Source: Hyposmocoma kahamanoa (lineage: Eukaryota > Arthropoda > Insecta > Lepidoptera > Cosmopterigidae). Taken from it: a stretch of 64,000 nucleotides of DNA. The position numbers and the translations under genes are program-made. The stretch covers positions 4,514,809 to 4,578,808 of the forward strand of contig NW_020654422.1 in assembly GCF_003589595.1 (NCBI RefSeq). The letters run 5' to 3'. The notes below the pieces were generated by a model. That model made no database searches. It saw only the letters and a program-made list of their open reading frames with translations, and had not been told where the DNA came from. Shown one piece after another: positions 53,939 to 64,000 of the stretch; the first letter of the stretch is position 1, and each line of letters starts with the position of its first letter.

Positions 53939-55767
53939 CACAACTCACGATGTAACGACCTAAAAAAGGTTTTAATACAACCTTTAGTGAATAAAGTTAT
54001 GTGTTTTGTGTTTGAGTGATATTTTACTGCAAAAAGTATTTAAATAAAGAATAAGTTTTTTTTTTTTCAAAAAACAATCACTAGGAGCAATGACCGTCAC
54101 TTTGATGACCTTTTTTCCAATAAGATTGTGATTCCGATAAGAAATCAAATGTTAAAGTTTTAACACTATCTGAAAAAGTACATCCTGATGATTATTTTGA
54201 TATGTAATAATTAAAGAAATTAATTAATAATGTCATCTATCACAATTAAAGTCTTCATCAAACAGTAAACGTCAACAATCCCGCCAAAGTTTTTTTTTCA
54301 CAGTTTTTTCTGTTATTGGGACGCATCTTGCATATTTTTTGTTTATACTAGGATATCGAGTATTTAACAGTGAAATACTAGTAAAAATTTGGTGTTAATA
54401 TGTGTGGTAACAGCAAAGTTATATGTAAAACAGTTTACCAATCAGGTACTGTAATTTACTGGTAACTATAGCTACCAGTGACGTTCGACCGAAAATGAAT
54501 TATTTGACAGTTATTGGTAGCTATGGCTACCAATAACTGTTCAGTGGCATAACGTGCCATTTATATAACTGTGTTTTCAGAATTACTGAGTTATGAATTA
54601 TGAATAATAAATACATCGTACGTAATTACTCATTTACAATTCAATCTCAGCTTACTTTTGCTAGTGAATTTATACTGTGCGCATGGAGTGTTGTCGAATG
54701 TGGATTTGGCAATCAGTGGCTGTAGCTCGTCATAATTAGTAGTAATTAGTCTCACTCTGATTGGTTGAGACTCCTATGAAGTGATTAGATGTGAATGCAG
54801 TCGACTGATTGCTAAAATGGTGTAATGAACGGAAATATTTCATTTAGGGTAAGGTAAGGGCAGGTTCAACACGAAAAAAGCGTTATGAAATCACCCGAGC
54901 CGAATCCTAAGCTTTCGTAACCTCTCTAAGAGGTGTCTAGCCTATCCAGGGTATACAGAGCTAGATCACTGAGAAAAGTCTCGCGGTGTTCCACAGGGAC
55001 CGGTGCGCAGGCCGAGTTTTCTAATCTTTTCTGATCCGTTGTAGAAAAGTTAAGCTATAAGATTTTCTCCTAAACTACAGCCTCCAGAAGCTTATGCTTA
55101 TACCTACTTTAGGAATGGGAAGCACGTCATGGCCAGAAAATAGGTCTTCGGTTAAATAACGTGTCTGGACCCCGAGTTAGAACTCATCAATGTTTTAACT
55201 GAATCGTTCGATTGGATATCGTTCTCGAATCGAAGGGCGCTTTCCGAGCTATTTAGAATATTCAGAGTTAAACGTTAGATTCTGATACGATTTCGTTATC
55301 CAACAGCGTATACGGAGTTAGTCGGTGAAATAGATTAAAAGAAAAATTAATTTTTAAGACTTTAGAGTCTTAAAATATAGGAATGCATTAGTCTTGCATT
55401 AATATAAATTAATAAAATTGAACAAAATCCAGACTTTATTTAAAATAATAAGATATTTCCATATTAATTAATGAAAAATTTTCATAGCCTTTGCCGGTTG
55501 AGAATCGTACGGGTGTGACGTCATTTCGGTTCGGTTTCGAATACGACAATTTGACATTCGATTCGGGTATTGTGAATAAAAATAAAAAGAAGTCGACCCC
55601 CTGGAACACTATTCAAAAATATGAAGCCAAGAGATGACGTTTTGATGGAACGACCGCTGATGAAAACGCGGAAGAATGTTACTGCGTCTCTCTCTCCACC
55701 GCGAAGCAGAGCTGAGAAACTATGACGTTTTAGCCAGTACGAGTTTATTTTTATTTATTTTTTTTTA
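53939..55767. other. Intergenic DNA with a palindrome
   Basis: Apart from the inverted repeat at 54507-54540, no gene or named repeat is supported. Confidence 0.4.
54507..54540. repeat. Perfect 15-bp inverted repeat
   Basis: ACAGTTATTGGTAGC (54507-54521) and its complement (54526-54540). A related GGTAACTATAGCTACC phrase lies 45 bp upstream. Confidence 0.9.
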
Positions 55768-56045
55768 TTTTATGACACCAAGTGACGGGACAAACAGGTG
55801 ATGGGCCTGAGGTGGCAAGCTACATGCCTGTCCATAGTAATTGCAATGCCACTCAGAATTTTAAATCGCAAAGATCCGAGGAGCACTGCCAGTGCGCCCG
55901 TTACCCCGATACATAAATTGACAAGTCCCATATGCCTGTAATTTCACCAGCACCCTTACTCTTCAAAACCGGAACGCAGTAAGTAATGCTCACATTACTT
56001 CTTGGCGACAGAATTCCCGGACCGAACTTTTTCACAAGAAGGTAT
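55768..56045 (+). repeat. Dispersed repeat S3, copy 4
   Basis: 'caccaagtgacgggacaaac', 'caatgccactcagaatttta', 'tcccatatgcctgtaatttc' and 'actttttcacaagaaggta'. Confidence 0.75.
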
Positions 56046-57820
56046 ACTGATACTAAAATCTGATCTAATAATTCGTCTCTCCCTGGGTGGAGTGCTATTC
56101 ATAAGAATTTCCAATACAAAAAAGGTTCGGCACGAATAAGAAAGTGAGAGAGTGGTACGTTTTCTATAATATTATATACATACCTTTATATTGACAGATG
56201 GTGTGCGTATACACAATACCTTTAAGTGTCTGTAAATGAAAGTTACGACATGACTATAATGCCAGTGCTACATGTGTTCACATTAGGAGTACTATACGGT
56301 AGGTCAATGGTACTATTAATTATGAGTACTATAAAAATGGTTAACGCCATTCCATAAAGGTTGCAGCAAGGTATGCTGCTACAATCTTGGGTACACACGT
56401 GTTATACCCAACTACAATTGTATGGGAACATAATTGTTTTGTCACGGTATATTATATATATTCACGCCCTTTTCCAATCGGTGTAGGCAGCAAAGAATTT
56501 CACTTGCTATGATGCTGACACAAATAATGGCAAACTACACATACAACGTCTCGCACGGCTTTATAATGCGGAAGGCAAGTACTTTAAATATTGTAAATAT
56601 GATATTTTACTACATAGAGATAGTATTTTTATTTTTAAAAGTAAGTAATAGAGCATTCAAAGATTTTAAAAAGCATACCTGACGTGGGAATAAAAAAATA
56701 TATCCTTTATTTTTATGATGCAGATCGCAAGGGACAACTTTAAGTAACTTTGTAACTTAAATGAAAGGAACACCATGAAATTTGACATTTAAGTTAAGAA
56801 AAATGAATTATGACGCGTTATATTATCGATATTTGTACTTTAATACACCTATCGATATATATGAGGTTGCGGCTCACAACAATCGGAAAGTGGCCGACTT
56901 TCCTTCCTTCATCGGTACACATTGACCGATTAAACGGCCAGCGAGATCTCTACACATGACGTTATTACATTTATTTTTCCGGGGATTCGTGAAAGATTTT
57001 ATAATTAACTAGTGATTTCTCAGTTTGGACGAGTTGGCAACATAATTAAATATAAATATTCGTCGTTATAAGATAAGGAAATCACAGTTTTCAAATTTGT
57101 TATTTCAAAAATGTAACGGTGTTCCTTGAAATTAAGATATTATATTACTTAAAAGGAATCAATTCTTGCAATGAACCCTTTTGATCAGCATCACAAAAAC
57201 ACAGGAACTTTTTAAAAGCTCTTTGAATGGGAAATTACTTTTAAAAATAAAATATTCTCTCAATAAGGCAAAATATTCTATCTACAATATGTAAAGTACG
57301 TACCCTTTATGTCACATAGTCGTGGGACACCCTGTATATGGGGTTAAAATTCAGATGGTAAGCGATGTGTTTACTTATAGTGAAAAACTTCGAAGTAGGC
57401 ATCTAGTAAATTTTTTCGTAATTTTTGGATAAATATATTAATTTTCGAATTACAAGCTTAAGGCAACACGCCAGCATGAAAAAATCAAACAAACTTCAAT
57501 TCTTCCGCCAAGAGTCTAATAAAAGCGAGTTTCTCCCCCTTACATCAAGTTTAGACTCTTGGGGAGGCGTCATACGAGTTTGACGTCCTCCGTTTATTGC
57601 CACTAGAACTTTCGTCTTTAGGGATTCGGAATAAAATTACCGACGACGGATGCCGCCTACATACTCTCTTGTAAGACGTGTTTAAAAGATGTTATACGTG
57701 TAGAGATATGCCACTCAACAGACACTTTTAAAAAGAAGGAAACATACCTGATTTTCGACTATTCACAATTATATTTCAAACATATCAAGTAGTATCAGTT
57801 AATAATCTCAATACAGAGTA
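56046..57820. other. Intergenic DNA, nothing recognised
   Basis: AT-rich. The + strand frame at 56434-56682 shows no domain. Confidence 0.4.
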
Positions 57821-58094
57821 CTAAAAAAACCGACCTCAAAAGACATTCATTTCCTAGTTTCCCACCCTTAGACGTGGAATATTTTCTTCAAATATAAGTG
57901 GGATCACTACTGAGGTACCTTATTTCAAACAAAAAATATAATATAAAAAAAATCGGTTCAATCATCCAAGCCGAATAACATACATACAAAATGTATCGCG
58001 TAACATACATCGTTCCCGTTATGGCGTAACATACATACAAAAAAAAATGTGGAATTGAGAATCTCCTCCTTTTTCTTGAAGTCGGTTAAAAACA
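57821..58094. mobile_element. MITE-like repeat S4, copy 3
   Basis: From 'aaaaaaaccgacctcaaaag' to 'tttcttgaagtcggttaaaa', with a short internal duplication of 'gcgtaacatacat'. Confidence 0.7.
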
Positions 58095-58249
58095 AAAAAA
58101 ACAAAACACACATAATAATAATCGAAAAGGCTAATCAATTCAGCTTTCTGCTGGGCAGAAACCTGAACCTTCACTGCGGGTGTTCAGCTGGAGCCTGAGA
58201 GGGGGTAGAAGTTTTAGGTGTTACCTGTATAATAGTGTTCTAACCTTGG

Positions 58250-58415
58250 TTGGATGTATGAAATGAGCCTCCTCGCTCGACGTCCCATTTCTTTCCTGTA
58301 CATCTGGCACAACCTGGGCAACCTCTGGTGAGTATCTCATATCGATTGACAAATCCTTTCACCACAATGAGAAACATTACATATAATATGCCTTCGATAC
58401 CATAAAGAGAAGAAG
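58250..58415. repeat. Module D copy outside the array
   Basis: 'tttcctgtacatctggca', 'gacaaatcctttcaccacaa' and 'gaagaagaagaacc'. No peptide gene follows it, which shows that module D is itself a dispersed repeat. Confidence 0.65.
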
Positions 58416-61400
58416 AAGAACCTTGGTGGACTACCACTGCACTTTACGTGAAAAGCTTCCTAGTAAGAAACGCACTTTGAATTTGATGGTTTGAATAGCT
58501 CAAATTTCTTTTCTCTCTACATTACATGGAATTTCATAAAATGAGAACAAATAATTGGAAAAAATGCTTCAACGAAACTATTGATTTCACAACTAAGGGA
58601 GGACGCATTTGTACGTTATTTATATTGTATATGTGTCTTAAATTCGTCAATGCCAAATAAGGTATGTTTGTACACGTCTCCACGTTGCCATACATAATAT
58701 AGTGGACATAAAATAGTTTGTAGACATATTGAAACGAAAGCTATCAAAAATAAATTCATTTTATATTTTAAAATCTCCAAAATATTTAACGACCGCCACC
58801 TAGACTGAAACTTTAGGTTCAATGACATGCACCACGAAAGCCTTATCTATGCACACATTACACTTATTACTAATATAGTACCATGCATATGTGAATATTA
58901 GTGGTAATAAAAGTAATCATGTGAAATATACCAAATTATGGAATCAGAAATGAAACAATTTTTTGGATCTACATAAATGTGTTCTACGAGTCCTATGGTC
59001 ACGGCGGTACTAAAGGTCCGTTAGGTTTGTTTGAAAAAACAAAATACACGCGATTTATATCGGATTAAATAGTTTTGTTTCCAATGTGTAGTAATCACGC
59101 TGTGAGTACTAGAGTAACGTAATGAATTCTGGGTGCATCACCCAGAACACCCAGATTGTAAACCAAATGTTCTTTTTCCTAACCTGATCCATGATTGCTC
59201 CAGGTCCAGATTAATGTTATAATATTATTAAAACACACATATAAGCACACACGCAAGTTTTTATTTTTTGAATTATTTAAATTAAATTTTAAATTAGAAG
59301 TTAAGAAAGTTTAAAATTGTTAAAAAATTTTTGTTGTGACATTGTTTGGAAATGTACAAATTAAACACTAAATTAAGTATACGTTAAAATGTAAAAAGTG
59401 CATTTATAGCTATGGACGAGCGGTAACCCCTGACAAAGGCTTGATAAGCTTAATAGGAGGTACCATCCACTATTACTGTAAAGTTAATTGTAATACTGGA
59501 ATAAAAATTTTATTTTATTTATTTATGTATTTATTTAATATTGAAATCCAATTCAACTGAAAAAGTGCACAAAGGACCAAATATGCATTTTAAAACAAAA
59601 TTCTGACGCCGAACATAACATTAACATTTTAACACCCCTATATTATTTTAAATTTTACGGGCGATTCGATAATAATATGCACAATTTTACTGCCCATTAC
59701 TGTGCGCTGTAAAAGCTGGAAATAACGACACCTGGGTACAGATACCGTTTGACTATGTTTTCCCTGTTTTATGTGCTTTAAATAGGCTAAAAGATGTTAT
59801 CAATACTTTTTCGCGTTGACAAGCAAAATAATAAACATTAAAGGACTACAAATGACAATTATTATGTTATATATTATACTCATAGGCGATTTAGCTTTAA
59901 TTGTAACGAATTTCAAGAAAGGAGGAGGTTTTGAATGCGATTTTTTTGTATATTTTGCGATTGCGATTTTTCCGACTTTCCGATTGGAAAAGTGGTACCC
60001 CTTTCAAATTTGAAGAACATATTCCAATTATACGGGTGGCAAATCACGGGATGGATCCGGCTTATTGAATTTCACCCACTTTCCGTAAACCGATTTCAAT
60101 AAAACTTGGCACACAGTTGTAATTCCAATGAAAGTAAAATGTTATGGTGATCTTGAGCTGATGTGATGATAGAAATGGCAGAACTTCTAAACAGTGTACC
60201 TTATACAGTGTGTTGATTTGCATTCTCGCCATACTTAAGAAATTAATAATATAAATACTTAATACTAAATCATCTAAAAATATATTTTTTTAAATCTGTT
60301 CAATATTCTGGTTAAATATATCTAGTAAAGTAGTTTTTGCAAAATTGTCTCTAAATCATATGCACCGTGCCCGGGCAGTGACCCTGACGGGGCCCGAGCA
60401 AGCCCGAACGAGCGCTCGGCCACTCGGCATTTCACCGAACGATATGTAATCTTTCTCGATCGATTAATTACCTATTTTTTATTATTGTGATTGCGTATTA
60501 TTGTAATTTATTAATTGTCTACAATAATTAGGGAAGTTGACTGAAATTGTTTGTTTTATTTTTTGTAATTTAAATTGGGTACTTAACAATTTTAGGTTTG
60601 GTACCTACTCGAAGGAATTGCCAGAATGTCCAACAACTACAACAAATTAGAAAGATGCCAACCACCACTGTGACTGGCTTTGCAAAAATTTGCACGTTGT
60701 CAAGAGTTTCGTTTCAACTTTCTGAGTACACAGTAGCACATTTTACTTCACAAGTTTGAAAGCGGCTATGGTTTTTGCGCGAAATCGTTTGACACTCGGC
60801 AATCTTCTCCGTGAAAATTAAACGTTTCACATCACCCCATTAGTCACACACTTGCCGTCCATAATCAGAAGGAGTGCTACCTTGATGACCAGTATTACAC
60901 TGTTCTGGTGAACACCAAACATCTCCCAAACCACGCGCGGCTGACAGCGCACTGATCGACAAGGCACCCGCTTGCGTTTGAGAAAGGATAACAAGAGAGT
61001 AAGAGAGTCGGTCTGCTGTGTGATAGCACGTGCCGTGCAAAAGTTCCGTGACCTTTGGATCAGGTGGTTGCGAATTGATGTTTGCCGCAACTAAATAAGA
61101 AATAAGAATTAGTGGAACTTATTTAAGATTAATTTTTTTGTGTGATTTGGGTTCAGTTTCGGAAAAAGAATAACCTCTCTAAATATGGCGAGAATGCAAA
61201 TCAATAATAATAATAATATAATTAATAATTCGTTTTGACGAGGACTTCTAAATAAATGTGTTGCAATATTATCATTGAGGAGACCACGGTAATGAAAACA
61301 CCAAAAGCGGATAAACACACTTCTGAGGTCGATTTTTTTTATGAAAACGTTATAATTATTTATGTTTATTTTTAGTATGTTTTCGCCTTTTTCTCATTAT

Positions 61401-62740
61401 TGTCGTCCTTTCAAATATGACGCGGCGCGCCAACAACATTTATTGTTACACAGTTTACAATTAATCAGCGAGGTTGTATTCGTCCATCAATAGCTTATTT
61501 CCTGTTCCATGCAATAATGTACTAATAATTAATACGAGAAAGATGAACTTGGACAATTCAAGTTATCTAAATGAAGTAATTAATGAAACAGACTTAATAC
61601 CAAAATTTCTATTGAGAGATCATCAATCATGAATCATCGTCTCATTTCATACACAATTGTATATGAAAGTTTCCAATCTGATAAGCCTTTATAATATCAA
61701 GGGTTCCTAAGTGACACAATACATTTGAGATTTTTTTTATAATCTCAGTTTAGCACCATCCAAGTTCGTTTATCTCGTATCACGTTACTTGTTAGTGGTT
61801 GATACAGGCCGTAAACTCTCTTCTGCTATAAAAATGTGGTAGGCAATTTCCTGAGGGAATCTGATCCCATCTCGGAGTGCTAGATTAGTGTTATGTTTTA
61901 CGACATTATTACTATGAAGAATATTTTTTACTATCATTAGTGTAAATAACTTTTTAATATATTTTTTTATTACTATGAACTAGACTTAAAACATTTATAA
62001 ATTGAATATTTTTATTTGTATTGAATGCCACGATGTTTTTACTGCGCACGAACAAAAAAAAGCAATGGAAGTGCCCATAGACCTCGATTCCTATCAGAAG
62101 CCCTGTAGCCATAACTGACATAATTTCGTAATTTGAAACACTATGAAATCTTATTAATGATTGGTCGTAGTTTCTAATTTCAAAGTAAATAACAAATTCT
62201 GGGCTGTTAAAATTTACACTTTATCCTGTTGGCATATCGTCGAAAGTGTAATAGGTACCCATTGTTGCAAGTTACGACGCTTTGATTTTATATTGAAATT
62301 TATATCATTTTTCCGCCATCTAGCTGTTAATAGCTGAATGACGACGAAATCGAGATGTTTACTTAGTTCTCCAAAAAAGAAGCGACCATATTGTAGCGGT
62401 ATAAGGTTTACTTTCGTTTCTTCTAACAAAACAATAAATATTAGGGTTAACTGAAAATTTAAAATTAATCAGATAAAATAAGACTTAGCGATGATAATAT
62501 GAAATACCACCATAGAGAATATTACAATTGCGACTATCTTTTTAGCAAGCCAAAGTTAAGGCATTTTTCTACGGTTTTCGAGATTTAGTGCGAGATAATT
62601 GACACAACCATAACGTACAAACCGAATATGACGGACCGAGCTTCAGTATGTGGAACTTCGCGTATTGTTGGCACAATAGAATGCAAACTAAGCACTTCCA
62701 CTGTATTTACTTTTCTGTGTTTTACTATAATCATCTATAT
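58416..62740. other. Intergenic DNA with repeat relics
   Basis: Contains a copy of the 'cggatctaaat/taagaactcga' repeat at about 58930-59110, a small perfect hairpin TCTGGGTG-CAT-CACCCAGA near 59128-59146, an S4-like relic in reverse (about 59905-60130) and a weakly coding-like - strand stretch at 60840-61090 (QTQAGALSISALSAARGLGD). No gene supported. Confidence 0.4.
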
Positions 62741-62744
62741 AATG

Positions 62745-62990
62745 TGAAAATCGCCACTAGTTTGTTATTATTATTGATAACAAATTGAACAAACACAGAA
62801 AAATTTCTTCGACCCGAATCTCGAACCAGCGTCTATCGCCTCAACGTGGCTACCGCTCTACCAAGTGAGCTACGACTCCAGCCGGCAAATCTTACGAATT
62901 TTACTGTGCTCGTTACCGTCCTTTGTATTTGGTTTTTAAAACTTTTTTTTCGCCACAGATGAAGGTTTCTTCAATCAGCTACCAGAAATC
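62745..62990 (-). repeat. tRNA-derived SINE S1, variant tRNA-like core
   Basis: - strand: the S1 body phrases 'catctgtggcg' and 'taaaaaccaaatacaaagga' are followed by the core 'cgtagctcacttggtagagc' and 'cgctggttcgagattcgggt', then an S1-like tail. The core is different from that at 17823-18175. A + strand fragment (63005-63085) lies beside it. Confidence 0.65.
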
Positions 62991-63085
62991 TGACAGCCAC
63001 GTTAACGTGACAGACGCTGGTTCGAGTCCACACAGGATTTTTTCTTTATGTTAGTTTGGTCTTTATATCAATAACAATTTCTAAA

Positions 63086-63924
63086 TAAACTTTACCACAC
63101 TTTTACTGTATTTTATAAATTATATAACTCTCAGATGACACTCACGTTCTAGCTGCTATTTTTCAGAAAAATACCTCGATACCTAAACCAAAATATTTAT
63201 TATTTAAGCTGAACAAGGCTCGGATTAACTTGATATTTTCCTGTAAACTTCTTGAGTGTTTCGCAGAGTTGGGTAGAGTTCACAATTGCGACACATTAAA
63301 CTTCATACGTAGAAGTGTAAAAGCCTGTCATGTTTGTAACTTCCAGGACCTGATTTTTCTGTAATGCTTTGAGGGGTTGAAATTCAATCAATAAATAAGG
63401 GCTTTCCGCGACGCAGTTAATATCTGGTATGATTTTTTACGTAGTAGTATCTATGCCTACAAGCTACGATTTGCAGCCGATTGCAAGAACAAATCTGAGA
63501 AGATTCCTACGTGTATCTACACTACTCTAAATGACATATTTCAATTAAACTTGTTTAGATTGTGACTTCGGTCCTGTAAATCCTGCCAATTTTATGGCAT
63601 ATAATTTACGTAAGCGAAATTATTTTTGTACCAAAAATATTTGAATACCGTCTGTAGCGGACTGTATCAATGGGTTAAAGGTTGGGTACTAACGAGTGAG
63701 CAAGGCCAAGCAAATGTACTTACAGTTTAATAATTTTATTATAAAACACGTATGTCGCTATCAAAGCAAAACAACAAACACTAGCTAAAGTCAAGAAAAA
63801 GCGCCAAAACAAACACGTTTAAATATATACAAAAGAGATTTGTAGCGACCGCTGCGATTCGCTACATCATTAGTAGGTGATAGGTAGAGAGACTCCAAAT
63901 AAATTATTAAAGTAATAATAATAA
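63086..63924. other. Intergenic DNA, nothing recognised
   Basis: AT-rich without supported features. Confidence 0.4.
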
Positions 63925-64000
63925 TAACAACGCACACACTTAATATAGCCACGCACTAGGGAAACTCTGTGCCGCGTATGCTTGGACACACACATAGACA
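63925..64000 (-). repeat. tRNA-derived SINE S2, cut by the window edge
   Basis: - strand tail 'gtttccctagtgcgtggcta', 'gtgtgtgcgttgttatta'. The rest lies beyond the window. Confidence 0.75.

Noticed and set aside
59816..60013. Hydrophobic 65-codon + strand frame resembling a signal-anchored peptide
   Set aside because: It starts with a non-ATG codon, runs into an S4-like repeat relic, and lacks the family leader, TATA spacing and poly(A) signal.
60827..61090. Possible gene on the - strand (SLVILSQTQAGALSISALSA)
   Set aside because: Two overlapping frames compete, neither shows a domain, and no promoter or poly(A) signal is in place. Kept only as a note in the intergenic entry.
1..64000. CRISPR arrays, bacterial operons or ribosomal RNA genes
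   Set aside because: No regularly spaced identical repeats with unique spacers, no operon structure and no rRNA-like sequence. The repeat content is that of an insect genome.

Overview
This is AT-rich eukaryotic DNA from an insect, most likely a moth or butterfly. The basis is the repeat content: degenerate copies of the RTE-type LINE that is abundant in Lepidoptera, including its typical 3' tail (a 'ggcctatgttcagcaatgg' motif followed by a GATGAT tract), several tRNA-derived SINEs, Jockey/CR1-like and R1-clade LINE remnants, Ty3-like gag fragments and many MITEs. No conventional multi-exon gene can be recognised. There is one 10-base assembly gap, at 46008-46017.

The main content is a head-to-tail array of tiny intronless genes, all on the + strand, between about 14.1 and 49.2 kb. 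Seven are intact, at 14185, 16917, 20970, 24429, 33925, 38520 and 42106. Each encodes a 37-41 residue precursor. The N-terminal 26 residues are nearly invariant and look like a signal peptide ending VSG or VSA. The last 11-15 residues differ from gene to gene. Five of the seven end in Gly, Gly-Lys or Gly-Arg, which is the pattern expected of C-terminally amidated secreted peptides. Most have a similar proximal promoter (an ACGTCTTTGTTATTTG-like block, then TATAAAAGG about 76 bp before the ATG) and a poly(A) signal 40-70 bp after the stop. A divergent relative (46540), a badly decayed one (49156) and an orphan promoter (about 35951-36020) extend the family. I do not recognise the family.

Region by region: 1-13.5 kb is AT-rich DNA with SINEs, a hAT-like element (8433-9880), LINE pieces and a piggyBac-like remnant. 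13.5-49.3 kb is the array. Its repeat units carry shared upstream and downstream modules, and transposons have split them: an RTE plus gag cluster after gene 4, a SINE array with an exact 14-bp target-site duplication inside the promoter region of gene 5, an R1-clade fragment with an exact 15-bp duplication upstream of gene 6, and a LINE directly downstream of gene 6. 49.3-64 kb is again gene-poor with SINEs, MITEs and palindromes.

Working picture (inference): repeated segmental duplication produced a family of short secreted, probably amidated peptides with a shared signal peptide and promoter and a fast-changing mature part. Some copies are dying through promoter or poly(A) mutations while others remain intact.
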